A stretch of DNA of 64,000 bases, from NCBI GenBank assembly GCA_963691705.1, contig OY829546.1, positions 33,140,040-33,204,039 of the forward strand, written 5' to 3'. The notes under the pieces are model-generated. The model made no database searches. It was not told where the DNA came from and saw nothing but the letters and a program-made list of their open reading frames with translations. The DNA is from Viola odorata (Eukaryota; Streptophyta; Magnoliopsida; Malpighiales; Violaceae). A program made the translations under genes and the position numbers. The first letter of the stretch is position 1. Each line of letters starts with the position of its first letter. This document shows, piece after piece, positions 45,037-57,136 of this stretch.

Positions 45037-46046
45037 TGGAGCCTATGTGTCCACACCAACGACTCGACTCGCAGCCTCACGCCCGAGTACGAGTCCGTGC
45101 CAAGCACCAAGGCAGCACCCGCAACTAGTGCTTCGGCATCGCTCGCACCCAGCACCTCGACCTCGTGAGCACCCAGCGCATCGACATCACACGCACCCAG
45201 CGCCTCAGCCTCGTGCACACCCAGCGCATCGACATCTCACGCACCCATCGCCTCGGCCTCGCGCACACCTAGTGCATTGGCATCGCATGCACCCAGCGCC
45301 TCGGCATCACTCGCGCCTAACACCACGGCCTCGCCAAAGCTTAGCGCCTCTACCTCGCCAAAGCTTAACGTCTCGGCCTCGCCAAAGCTCAGCGTCACGA
45401 CCTCGCCAAGGCCCAGCACCTCGGCCTTGCCAAAGCCCAGTGCCAAGGCCACATCCGCAGTCGCGCCCTGTCACTCGACGAAGCACGCGACTCGTCACAA
45501 GCTCAAGGGAGCCCGCGTGTCCCATGAGTGAAGACCCTTTGTCCAAGGGTGATTTTGGTCTTTTCCCTTTGTAAATATCTTTCCTATAAATAAAAGGACT
45601 TAGCCTTCTTTTATAGTTGCTTTTGACTTGTGAGTTTTCCTCTAAAGCCTTAAGCCCATAGTCTACCCCTCCTAGAGCCGTAGCCTATCTTCTTCTTCAA
45701 GCTCACCGACGTGATCATCCTTCATTGATGATAAGGTTGGCCTTGATTTAGAAATTGTTAGTTGTTTGTAATAGGAAGGTTGCTTGTCCTTTGTTGCCAA
45801 GAGGGTTTCCTCCAAACTTCTATGTCTGAAACCCATTGTTAATATATAAAGCTCCTTCCTTTTTCCCTTTCAAATATTCCATTTCCTCTACAATAACCAT
45901 CTATATATTCCGCTGCAACTCCTTTACAAAACCATCCATCTGAATGTCCATTCAAACCACCATCGCCTAAGCCAACCGTGCACGAGACTAGGTCCGACTC
46001 TATCTGAAGTGATGCCAAGGCCTCCCAAGGCACTTGGGCCTTGTCA
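44907..46046 (+). repeat. RT-5 right LTR
   Basis: 1140 bp, TG...CA. TATA-like CTATAAATAA at 45584-45593, one change from the left copy. The GC-rich minisatellite is at 45120-45460, with its own rearrangements. Confidence 0.9.
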
Positions 46047-47329
46047 ATGTGTTCTACCAACAACCCCACCTCCACCATCTGCCCCATCAGCTTGATGCCC
46101 CCCGGGTTTTATCTTTCTTTCTTTTCTTTTTATTTTCCTTCTTTTATTTTCTTTCTTTCTATCTTCTTTCTTGCCCTTGTCTTCTCTCCAGCACACTGAG
46201 GGCAATGTGTTCGATAAGTATAGGGGAGTACTTTTGTGTACATATATGTGTGTTTTGGGCATATTTTTGATATTTTCACAAAATTTTCAATTTTTTTCTT
46301 TTTCTACATGTTTATTTTTCCAATTCCTGCATGCGCACTTGCTTGTTTCAATTTCTGCATGTGTTATTTTTCATTTTTCTTTTGTCTTTGCATCCTTGAA
46401 CCAACCAATAACCCCAAATTTGTAGAACCATGTGAATACTTACTTGACCAACTCAAAGCTGCAATAATGAATGCTTTTGACACTACTGCATGTATATTTA
46501 TCCACATAGATATATGATGAGTAATGTTGAAACCTAGGAGATAAGTTGCTAGAACAAGTAATGTCTTCTCTTCCCTAAACCTAAGGATGAGGATCCTGGT
46601 CCATCACACTACTGTCAGCTTTTCAATTCTGTATTTGCATGAGTGACTTTAATTCTTACATGACTGTGTGTATTGATCCCTCATCATGACCTCCTGGATT
46701 GCACGATTATCCTAATTTGGAGAAACTTCTGGTCGATTGTTGTGCTAACTCCATAATTGGACCGAACATAGCACCTTTGGTGAGGGATTCATTTTGTTTT
46801 TTGCTTTCTCCTTAAATGGGAATGTGGAAGGGAATGTGCAAAGCACAAGGGAAAAGAAAGAAAAGAAAAAGGTTGCAGGAGTTGGAGTGCTCGAATGAAA
46901 ATAAAAAAATAAAAAAGGCAAGAAGGAGTAATCAAAGGCAGAAGGCCTAAATAAAAAAAGAAAGTGGTAGAAGGAATGAAAGAAGAAAGACTTGGTTGTG
47001 TTTCATACTCAATGTTTTGTTTGTGTTTCTAACTCTTGCATGATTGCTTGTGTTAATTTGCATGTGAGTCAGCAGTAGTGTATGGACTTTATAGAGGGTA
47101 GAGGATTCAGTAGTTCCAATGGTGTTATCTTTTAAATACACATCATGCTATTATGCCACTATGTGGATATTTAGACATCAATTGTGTTGACAACATTCGA
47201 TTATTGCCTAATTGATTTGGACCTTGAAGTGTCTATATGGACCTAGATGAGGGGTTGGTCTTTGGTAAAAGGGGTGTATTCTGATCTTAAACATGCTTGG
47301 GGGCAAGCATCGGTTAAGTGTGGGGGATT
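46047..47329 (+). other. RT-4 3' untranslated region and purine tract
   Basis: It contains 'cactgagggcaatgtgttcg' (46194), a motif seen 3' of pol in Athila-like elements, and ends with 'aagtgtgggggatt' (47316-47329), the likely polypurine tract. The open frames here are short and unsupported. Confidence 0.6.
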
Positions 47330-47622
47330 TGATTGATTGCTTATTCTCCATATAATTGTTGTCTCTTTTAGTAATAATTGAGATAAGGATACTACTAATT
47401 TTAGTGTATTCCTTCCTTTTTTCAAGAACATACCTGCAAGAACCAAAGGAAGGAAAAGGAGCGAATACGTCAAAGAAGGAGCAAAAATAATCAATCAAGA
47501 CTTGAGGACCAAATAATGGAGCGTTCCCGCCTCTTCCCTAGACCTAGGGAAGAGGTCGTACCAATTTTGACCAGAGGCTGATGTCGCACGTTCACAAGAT
47601 GGGCTTTTCTGTTGGGCTTGGC

Positions 47623-49679
47623 TAGCCCTGTGCATTCGGTTATTCAGAAATTTTTGAATTTTTTTCGGATATCGGGTTTGCCAAAATACCCAAAATCCCT
47701 CCCGAGTCTGAATTTTTTTTGACTATCCGTACCCGAATTTCCGAAAATTAAAATTCAAAAATATCAGAATTTCCGAATTTTAATTTTAGGAAATTCGGGT
47801 CGGGTTTCCAGAAATTCGGATATACATATCCGAAATCCAAATTAAAAACCGTGTCTTAATTTTACATCCTGGAAGCAATTTTATAAGCAGAAATTGAAAG
47901 CCTCAATGGCTTCATACAAATTATACAATACATCCAGTACAAATTGAAAGCCTCAATGGCAACAAGCCAACAACAACAAATTACAATCATTAATCAAGCC
48001 AAGCAAATTACATCCTGGAAGTAATTTCATAACCTGGGAGCAAAAATTGAAAGCCTCAATGGCTTCATAGAATACCTCCAGTACAAATTGAAAGCCTCAA
48101 TGGCAACAACAACAAAAAAAGAGAATTAAAATTACTGCAGCTCCAGCTTCTGCTTGTTGTGTGTGAGCCATCTCCTAGGTTACAGGAAATCAAAATTAGA
48201 AAAGAGAATTAAGACCAACAAGCAGAAGCAAAAATCAGAATTACGACCAAGCAACAAAAAAAAGCTCCAGTAGGCAACGAAAACACACTCAATTCCTAAC
48301 TACTTTTTTCCTTCATGAACTTCAACTGAAACTAAGGAGCTTTAAAGTACAAGCAACTCAATGCTAAAAAATCCTAACTATCAGTCAATTAATTCAATAC
48401 CATACTACTGTTATTCCACGGAAGAATTCAATCCTCATGAAAATTCTAGCAAGAATTTAAACAAGAATTTGCAGCAGAGGTGGCAGGCATGTCAATGTGT
48501 GTAACAGAAATTAATTCAAAATTCACACAACACAACACAATCACAAACAACACAATCACAATAATAGTGAATTTCTCTTCTTGTGATTTCAGGATGGACA
48601 TGAACCTCATCCGCACAACACAATCACACAAGAATTAACAATCCACAGTCCACTCAATCTCACAATCACATGAAGAAAATGAAAGGCGGTGAAGAACCAT
48701 AGATACATACCAGAAGTGGTGAGTCGGTGACATTCCGTGATAGAGTCGAGAGAGAGAAGAGATTGACAATTTGAGAGAGAGAACTCAGAGAGGTGATTGT
48801 GAATGAGGCCGTGAGGTGAGGGTTACTGGGTTAGGGTTTCAATTTGGTCGATGTCGAGAGAGAAGAGAGTGAGACTGTGAGAAAGAGGACTCGTGGTTTG
48901 GTGACCGTGACCGTGAGGTGAGGGTTACACCGTTACAGGTTACTGGGTTAGGGTTCCAATTTGGTCGATGTCGAGAGAGAAGAGAGTGAGACTATGAGAA
49001 AGAGAGGTAACTCGTGGTGGTGAGGCCGTTAGGGTTCGGATTTGGTCGATGTCAAGAGAGAAGAGAGTGACTGTGAGAAAGAGAGGTGACTCGTGGTGGT
49101 GACTGGTGAGGCTAGGGTTCCGATTTGGTCGATCGAGAGAGAAAAGGTTGAGACTTTATGAGTGGTTTGTGAGAGAGGAGGTGAGTCATTCGTGTGTGAG
49201 TGACTGAGGAGTAGCCCTATTTCGGAAAAAAATGGAATACTGATACATAACTATTTCGAAAAAATGGGGTATTTTCCAAAACCAATTCCGATCCTGAACC
49301 CGAAATTATTTTTTAGTATGTTATATCCGAACCCGAGTTTCCGATATCCGAAATATACCATCCGAATTTCAAAAATTTTGGGTCGGAAAATTCAAAAATT
49401 CAGGTTTTCGGAAATGTGCACACCCCTAGTCGTTCGTGTGTGAGTGACTGAGGAATAGCCCTATTTCGGGAAAAAAAAGGGAATACTGATACATAACTAT
49501 TTCGAAAAAATCGTGAATTGATTTTTCCAAAACCAATTCCGATCCCGAACCTGAAATTATTTTCGAGTATGTTATATCCGAACCTGAATTTCCGATATCC
49601 GAAATATACTATCCGAATTTCAAAAATTTCGGGTCGAAAAATTCAGAAATTAGGGTTTTCGGAAATGTGCACACCCCTA
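47623..49679. mobile_element. Non-autonomous hAT-like DNA transposon (2057 bp)
   Basis: The exact 8-bp TSD GGCTTGGC (47615-47622, 49680-49687) and ends TAGCCCTGTGCA and TAGGGGTGTGCA (inverted) fit the hAT superfamily. Both subterminal regions are packed with 'ccgaatttccgaaa' and its inverse. There is no ORF of useful size and no transposase motif. Inside: four 'aaattgaaagcctcaatggc' repeats (47890-48110), a block of 90-130-bp repeats (48780-49150) and a tandem duplication of the right terminus. Confidence 0.85.
49186..49679. repeat. Tandem duplication of the hAT right end (about 244 bp x 2)
   Basis: 49186-49429 and 49430-49679 are near-identical, each ending with the terminal inverted repeat '...gtgcacacccctag'. 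The element thus has two right ends in a row. Confidence 0.85.
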
Positions 49680-50632
49680 GGCTTGGCGCAAAAATAAAAA
49701 GAAGTTACGTGGAAAGAAGCTACATAAGTTGGAAGTCTAATAGGATTAGAAGACTAGCTCAACAATTATTCCTATTTCTACTAGAACAATTATTCCCTTT
49801 TTAGATAATTTCTATTTTTAATTATGTTAAGTACTTTGGAACCTATTTAAGGTTGAGAACCAACAACGAGCTAAGGGTCTTGGATCCTGTTCTCGGCTAG
49901 CATACAGTGACCTATTTTGTATTTCTTCTCTTTCTGGTTTAATGTCAATTTATTCTTGTTAGGCTTAAGTTTGATCACCCTAGATTTTAATCTGGATAAT
50001 TACAATTAGTTCTAATAATATTGGGGTTAAACTTGACCAGTGTTAGAAGAACGCAATAAACAACTAGTGGATTAAAAGCATAAGAGTTGTTGTTTGAAGC
50101 TAGAGGAAGAAAAGAATTATGCTTATAGGGACAAGTGAACCGATCTCTAGGCCTAGGGAAGTCTCTCATTATTTTTATCAATTGACTAGTTAAATCCTAT
50201 AAGTGAACTTTAGGGTTGGTAGAAGATTAGGGACCTTAATAGACTTTAAGTTGCTTGATATAGGAGGAGAGTAGGAAGTCTAAGTGAACTTGATTTCTAT
50301 AGCTTCCCTACAAACCGGTTTTAAACATGTTTGCATCAATGATCAATAACATCAAATTATGACCTTAGAAGATATTTACCGAGAAATTGCATCCTACTGA
50401 ATTAAACCTCATCAATCTTTGCCTACCGACTGCTTGCTTTACTGCTTTGTCAATTTTGAGTTTAACTTATTTTGCTTCTTAACCCCACCCCACCCCCCTA
50501 ATTGCTTTGTTCTATTCAGTTATAAGAAGAAAACTAAGATTAATCCTAAGGATCGAACCTCTTACCATTATTTGCAATCTTTTGTAGTTAATGTTAAGTT
50601 GTATTTATTTTTGACGGATTCGACACCCATCG

Positions 50633-51690
50633 GAAAGCCATTTGCCCCTCTGTAGAAAATCATCCTACCTTCTAATCTTTTTTTTCCCATTAATAATGCA
50701 AAAATAATAACCAGTTATTCTCATCATGGAAGGAAAATACTTGATCTGAAATCATGACTCAATATACAAAGTTGAATCGTTCTAGATCCATATCTTATTG
50801 GCCCACTTGATCTATGCAACACAGTAACTCCTCAACTAGAGATGTGGACCGATCTCTGCCTTCTTTGCGGGAAAATCAAGTCGGAATGTACTAGGGGCTT
50901 AGAAAATGGCAGAGAACGGTAGTGTATCAGTGAGATTTACTTACGGTAAAGGAGACGAGTAGTCAAATTTCTAGACTAAAAAAAATGGAAAAGGAAGATG
51001 TACCAAAGATACAACTATTTCTTAACTTTAGGAAAGAGAAATAAAAAATAAAAAAAAGGAAAGAAAGATACGTGACATGTCCACGATAAATAGACATGTC
51101 ATTCGGGAAAGGAATTTGAAATAAATATCACTATTCTCTTGTTATTCATATTTTATAGTCACGCACCCTAAATGGGCTTGTACCTGACTTTGTAACTGAT
51201 TTGTAGAAAAAAGAGAAAAAATTGGATCACTAGAATAGAGCACAGAACTAGACCGTAAGATGGGCAAGAACTTAATCAAGGAGAAATTGTATTAAAGCTC
51301 ACTCATTTATCCCTCAAAAGTAAAAATCTCTCCTGATCAATTTTTATGTCATCCCCTGAGGATTAAGTAAGCATGTATTTCTTTTGTTGAATAAGGACCA
51401 ATACATGTGCGGCCCCAAAAGATAAGAAAAGTGAATAAGTTTAGGTTTAATTATTATTTAATGGAACCTAGTTTATATAGACTTGGGCATGGGCTGGGCT
51501 ACCCGATGGGTTGCTTGGCCTGGCTCGACATAAGTTTATACAAACTCGAGTCTGATCATATCAGACTCGAACCTGAGTTCGAGCTCGTAAAATTTAGGGT
51601 TGGCTTGGGGCCTCAATATTCAGCTCGAACCCAACCCGATTACTATCAAAAAACCCGACTTAAGTGAGAACGAATTTTGACGTGCTGTCG
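50633..51690. other. Unassigned sequence
   Basis: No gene recognised. 51480-51660 is rich in 'gggctgggct' and 'gagctcg' type words, like subterminal parts of DNA elements, but no ends were found. Confidence 0.35.
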
Positions 51691-52520
51691 AGACACCTCA
51701 AAAATAATAATAAAACCTGCAGCAAATGCACAATTACACTATGTATAGTGATACAGGGTTGATCCACAAGGACTAAGGTGAACACTATCTTGTGTTGTGC
51801 AGCAAGGGCAAACAGTTCGAAACAGTAACAGGTAATGGGGGGTTTTCAAGAGTTGGGTGTTTAACAACTAAGAAAGCAATAATAGGCAGTAATAAAATGA
51901 GAAATAAATCAATAGAGAAGGGAGTCCCCAGTAGGAATCAATCTCTAGTTGCTTCTAAAGTCGGTTGGTCATTGGTGCAATGATCTTCTAGCCCTTGCTG
52001 ATAGACGCGCTATAGGGACCAGGTACGTTTAGATCCCCTGCTTTCTTTCGTACGAGAAACTATTCCAAGGTACGTTTATGGAGTAGTTTGACACTTTGCT
52101 GTCCTCCAAGGTACGTTTATGGGGGCAATACTCAAAGGCCCATGAAGATGAAGGAAGACGCGTCCAGGGCGAGACACTCAGTACCTTCGAGGCTCTACCC
52201 TGGTTACTTACTTAACCCAATCAAATGAAACCAACGACCTGATGACTCGGATTGGTCGTCTACTTTACCCTGCAGCTTCGCGTTAGTTATAACCACAGTG
52301 ATGACTTTAATCGCCTAGGGCAAACAGCTAGTTGATCAAGCTAGAAGTAGTCCTAGTAGAATTGACAAGAAATCATTAAATAAATAAATATCAAACAGGG
52401 ATATATTAATTTCACTTCGACCTCACAGCCTTCTTAAGCAACCTTTGATGATCCTACCAAGAACAAGTAAACTTAGCCACTCATAGTAGAATTAAAATAA
52501 ATAAATAAATAAATTCCGAA
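51691..52520. repeat. Dispersed repeat F, copy 2
   Basis: Homologous to 30860-31646. It ends in a short ATAA-type microsatellite (52494-52513) at the junction with the truncated RT-6 LTR. Confidence 0.7.
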
Positions 52521-53186
52521 GTCCAGAACTTCATATATGTGTTAGGAAGTTTCCCTCCACGTTTCAGTGGGAACGCTCAAGGGAATAAGGAAAACACCTT
52601 GTTTCCTTAAAATGTGATTCGACGGACCCGCAAGCAAGCCACTTGGGCCTTTTGACCTAAACGGCGGCGCCTGCACTTCTATCCTATTTAGTAGACTTTA
52701 TTTATATTATTTTAGGGTTTCAGAACTTATTTGGAAGGGTGGCTTGTTGCCAATTTCGTTTAAGTCATTATTTAGAAACTAAACTAGTTTCCATTTTTGG
52801 AATTAGGGTTTTGCGCTTCCTTAAAAAGGAGCCGCCCATGTTATTTTTAGGAGACTTGATTATTAAAATTTGAAAGCAGATTGCTTTGGATCTTTATCCA
52901 CTTGTTCTTGATGAACCTTGCAACTAATTGAGTTTCGTGCATTCGATTAGCTTGTCAAGTAAAACTTGAAAGCACCTTTCATTAAGTCATCCGTTCTTTG
53001 GATTGCCAAGCATTGCAATTTGGAGATTCAAAGGTTTGACGCAAGATCCTGAAGGGATTCTGCGTGGAGTGCCAAGCATTGCGACTTGGAGATTCACGTG
53101 TCTTCTTCGAGTTATTTTCCGCATTGAAAGCCACGTCGTTGGACAACGATCTAAGGAGAGCGTTCTAGCCACTAAGGAACGCATCA
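52521..53186 (+). repeat. RT-6 left LTR, 3' two-thirds
   Basis: Ends CGCATCA. The promoter part homologous to 58781-59256 is missing. Confidence 0.88.
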
Positions 53187-53188
53187 GT

Positions 53189-53200
53189 TGGTAGCGGAGC
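53189..53200 (+). promoter_or_regulatory. RT-6 primer binding site
   Basis: TGGTAGCGGAGC, identical to RT-5. The leader to 54034 is non-coding, with two poly-A tracts (53397-53408, 53460-53479) and a TTTCAG acceptor-like site directly before the gag ATG. Confidence 0.82.
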
Positions 53201-54034
53201 TCAGCTGTCCCGACTTGGTAAATCTATCCCTTTTAAATTATCGTTTTCTTTGTTAGAATTGGTATTCCTTCATTCTCTTCTACACCAATTCTCTTGTGTG
53301 CTGTGTGTTAGTGTGTCTTGTGTCAACTAGTATCTTGTGTGTGTGCGATTAGTGTGCAAATCATCTCAATGATTTGTAGGTCTTTACTTTAGTCAAAAAA
53401 AAAAAACAAGTCCCCAAAGTGTCTTAGCTAATTTGTGCTTTGTGTTGTGTTGAAATATCAAAAAAAAAAAAAAAAAAAAGAGAAAACAATTTTCGTAAAA
53501 AAAAAAAAACAGAACAGAGGCAAAATTAGTACCATTCAAAAACAAAATTCAGGTACTTTCAGAATCAAATACTAGAGTGAATTTGTGGCTTATAGCGAAA
53601 AGAATCATTGGATTTGGACTTCGGAATCAAAAGTTGTGGCAAAAACAAGTTTCAAAACCCTAATCGCATGCCATTAGCGTTTTTGAGTTGTCAATTGACT
53701 CAATCTGTGTATTTTGAGCTTTTCTTTGATTCTACTACTACTGTGACTTTCTACTCTGTAGTATGCTTGAGTAATAGATTGATTCTCGCAATTGATTCGA
53801 GTATATTACCTCAAAAATTTCTTTCTACACTAGTTTTCTTTGTGTGTCTCTTTGGAAGCTTTTCTTGAAAATTCTTCGAGTCAGGTTCATCTTGGACACT
53901 TGGAGACAGATCTGGACAGTTTTCTTTGAGAGATTTTGTGAGATTAATAGAGAGACAAACACGAGCTTAAACACGTGAGGGAGTGATAGTTTTAGGCAAT
54001 TTTACGCTTGCAATTTTCTTTTGTGAATTTCAGG

Positions 54035-55979
54035 ATGTCAGGAAATTTAGAAAGGGAACCAACGGCTGTGAATGATGTAGCCAAGGCCTTGTAAGACATA
54101 TCAGCTCAGCTCCAGGACATGGCAGCTTGGAGACAGCAAGTCGAGACTAGGGAACGTGAGAATCGGGCTCCACAAGCCCCCGGGGCACACTTTGTGCAAC
54201 ACCTAAACCCTAGGGTGGACCGAGAGGCATATGTGCCTCCACTGGGTGATGAGCAGCCTAGTGAGCATGAGGCCGAGGGTTCTGAAGATGGGTATGATGA
54301 GGCATTTCACATGGCAGGACCGAGGGGTTTTCACATGCGCCGAGGAGGTGCACATGGACGCGGCAGACGCCTTTGGTAGGCGAGACCGTAACTTTGAACA
54401 GCCGCGTCGCGAGGAGTGCGAGCGAGTTGACAATCACCTTGGGAGTGTCAAGCTCAAGGTTCCACCTTTCGAAGGAAAAGATGATCCCAAGGCATACTTG
54501 ACTTGGGAGCGAAAGATGGAAGCGATTTTTAGGTGTCACACCTACACGGATGAAAAGAAAATAAGGTTAGCTTCCGTGGAGTTCTTTGGATATGCTGCCC
54601 ATTGGTGGGAGCAAGTGAATGAGGATGTGAGAGGACCCGTAACTACTTGGGAGAATATGAAGTATGTGATGAAGAGGAGATTCGTTCCACCGTACTATCA
54701 TAAGGACCAACTTCAGCGGTTACAAAAGCTTACCCAAGGGTCCAAAACTGTGAATGACTATCACAACGAGTTGGAAGTTCTTCTAGCTAGGGTTCATGTG
54801 ATAGAGGATGAGGATTCGAAGATGTCTAGGTTCTTGAGTGGGCTGAATCCGGAGATAGCTAACGCCTTAGAGTTGTGCCAATATAGGTCTTTGGAGGAGA
54901 TGCTTCACATGGCCATGAAGATTGAGAGGCAACGCAAGGCTAAGGCAGCCTACTCTAAACCGCCCACTTTTGTGTCTCGGACTTCCACTTGGAACAAGTC
55001 TACATGGTCCAAGGGGAATAAGGACAGCAAGGAAACACCCAAGGTATCTAAACCTTCTTATGGTACCAAAGGTAACTCGGCAAACCCTACTTCTTCTAAA
55101 TTTCCCATTACTAGTACTAACCGTGTGCCTACAAGAGACATTGTGTGCTTTAAGTGTAGTGGCCGAGGCCATAAGCAGGCCGAATGTCCCAACAAGAGAG
55201 TTCTGATCATTAGGGATAATGGAGAGATGGACTCGGAGGATGATTGTGAGATAGTGGAGGATTCGGGAGAGGAAAGTGAGGAAGAAGAAGAGGATCCGGA
55301 AGCTAGGGTTTGTGATCCGGTTACCCTAGTAGTTCGGAGGAACTTGAGTGTGCAGCCAAGGGCCAAAACTTGTGAGGAGGAACAAAGGGAGAACTTATTC
55401 CATGCTAGGTGCCACATTGGTTCTAAGGTATGCTCTCTTATTATTGATAATGGCTCATGTACTAATTGTGCTAGTACGCTTCTTGTGCACAAATTAGGGT
55501 TACCTATGGTGAGACATCCAAAGCCGTACACTTTGCAATGGATGAATGATGGAGTCGGCCTTAAGGTGTCTAGGTAAGTGTTGGTGAGCTTTTCTATTGG
55601 GAAATATAGAGATGAGATATGGTGTGATGTTGTCCCAATACAAGCGTCACATGTGCTACTTGGCCGTCCATGGCAATTCGACCGCAACGCCATTCACGAA
55701 GGGAGAAGCAATCGGTACAAGCTTGAGAAGGAAGGAATGAAGTTCACACTTGCACCCCTTACACCTAAGCAAGTGCTTGAAGACCAGCTCTGGTTAGAGA
55801 AGTCCTATACTGAATTTGAGGCCTCACGGCTTGTAGACAAAAGAATTGATGAAAACAGCCCCCGTGAAAAAAGTGAGCACGGGTTTGAAAGAAAAGAAAA
55901 GAATGAAAACAGCCCCCATGAAAAAAGTGAGCACGGGTTAAAAAAAAAAAGAAAGAGCTTGAAAAAGAAAAGAAAGTAA
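54035..55979 (+). pseudogene. gag-pro: RT-6 gag, protease and linker
   Basis: The ATG at 54035 begins MSGNLEREP, with TAA at 54092 (expected CAA) and a frameshift near 54370. Gag core FEGKDDPKAYLTWERK at about 54467, then AAHWWEQ and RRFVPPYY. Zinc knuckle CFKCSGRGHKQAEC at 55147-55188. Acidic spacer, then protease LIIDNGSCTNCAS near 55440. TAA at 55575 stands where RT-1 and RT-5 have Gln (KQV). The linker has two SPxEKSEHG repeats and a Lys-rich end with a poly-A slippage site (55940). The frame closes at 55979. Confidence 0.9.
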
Positions 55980-56053
55980 ACTTGTATGCGAAAGCAAAAG
56001 ATTTGCGCCGAGCGCTTGTTTTACAAAAATAGTTTTGTGGCGAGAATCGCCCT

Positions 56054-57136
56054 TTGATTCTTCTTCGCTTTAAATCCTTTTGTTTGAGCACTACTAACCT
56101 TGATCCTTTAGCTTCTGTGCCTTCTTCTATCTTGGCTGTTTTGCAGGAGTTCAAGGATGTAACACCGGAAGAGATGCCAGCCGGTTTGCCTCCAATCCGC
56201 GGCATAGAGCACCAAATTGATTTTATGCTGGGTTTGACTATCCCAAACAGACCAGCCTATAGGAGCAACCCCAAGGAGACTAAGGAACTTCAGCGGCAGG
56301 TTGATGAGCTCCTTAGCAAGGGATATGTCTGGGAGAGCTTGTCTCCATGCGCCGTTCCAGTGCTTCTAGTGCCAAAGAAAGATGGAACTTGGCGAATGTG
56401 TGTTGACTGCCGAGCTGTCAACAAAATTACGGTAAAGTATCGTCACCCCATACCTCGCTTAGATGATATGTTAGATGAGCTTAGTGGTAGTGTAATCTTT
56501 TCTAAAATTGATCTCATGAACGGCTATCATCAAATTAGAATGAAAGAGGGTGATGAATGGAAAACGGCATTTAAAACAAAGTATGGATTGTATGAATGGT
56601 TAGTGATGCCGTTTGGACTGACTAATGCCCCAAGTACTTTCATGCGACTTATGAACCATGTTCTTAGGCGTTTCATAGGAAAATTTGTTGTTGTGTACTT
56701 TGATGACATCTTAGTTTACAGCAAGTCTTTGCATGATCATGTTTTACAGCTTAAGGAAATTTTTCTAACCTTGCGTGAAGAGAAGCTTTATGCTAAACTC
56801 TCCAAGTGCTCTTTTGCTTTAGAACAGGTTGAGTTTTTAGGATTTCTCGTGGGCAAGGACGGTGTGAAGGTGGATGAAGCGAAGGTGCAAGCGATCAAGG
56901 AGTGGCCTACGCCGAAAACAGCAAGCGGCATCCGCTCCTTTCACGGCTTAGCTTCCTTTTATCGACATTTCATTCATGATTTTAGTACTCTTGCTGCCCC
57001 ACTTAATGACCTAACCAAGAAACATGTTGATTTCAGGTGGGAGGAACCTCAAGAGGCCGCATTCCAAGCATTGAGAAAGAGAAAAGCGCAAATTAACACC
57101 AGTGTTAGCCCTTCCCGACTTTGGCAAACCATTTGA
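56054..57136 (+). pseudogene. pol: RT-6 reverse transcriptase
   Basis: It contains [34 protein letters not shown] and an intact catalytic YFDDILVY, followed by the connection domain. The frame then shifts near 57085, just before RNase H. It begins by reading from the LRFKSFCL segment and lies past a stop after the linker, so gag-pro and pol are not in one frame now. The intact catalytic box contrasts with RT-5. Confidence 0.9.

Larger units (their letters stand above)
37430..46046 (+). mobile_element. RT-5: near-complete chromovirus-type gypsy retrotransposon, inactivated
   Basis: LTRs of 1128 and 1140 bp flank gag, protease, RT, RNase H and integrase in that order. The element is inserted in RT-4; the flanks share ATGT, so the TSD is only partly preserved. 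The primer site is TGGTAGCGGAGC. No chromodomain follows the integrase; the polyprotein tail reads into the 3' LTR, a layout known from CRM-group elements, though the lineage is inferred. At least five stops and two or more frameshifts block translation. Confidence 0.92.
35105..50632 (+). mobile_element. RT-4: non-autonomous Athila-like LTR retrotransposon hosting RT-5 and a hAT element
   Basis: Left LTR (5'-truncated) 35105-36330 and right LTR 47330-50632 share blocks such as 'agataatttctatttttaat' and 'aagggtcttggatcctgttc'. The primer site is tRNA-Asp type, as in Athila. The interior without RT-5 is only about 2.4 kb, with one short ORF and no pol. The motif after Athila pol ('aacaaggactcttcatggga') is at 37337. 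The TSD cannot be tested because the left end is lost. Confidence 0.82.
47330..50632 (+). repeat. RT-4 right LTR, interrupted by a hAT-like element
   Basis: It starts TGATTGATTGC and ends ACACCCATCG, where the left LTR ends CATCA. The LTR sequence resumes at 49688 after the insertion. Without it the LTR is about 1.24 kb. Confidence 0.78.

Noticed and set aside
37425..46051. A clean 5-bp TSD for RT-5
   Set aside because: Flanks are GATGT and ATGTG; only ATGT is shared, in shifted register, so I report it as partial.
46034..46270. Hydrophobic ORF resembling a membrane protein
   Set aside because: It is a pyrimidine-rich stretch in the 3' UTR of RT-4; composition alone explains the hydrophobicity.
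51407..51667. 86-codon ORF as a host gene
   Set aside because: No start context, domain or splice structure; codon content is not distinctive.
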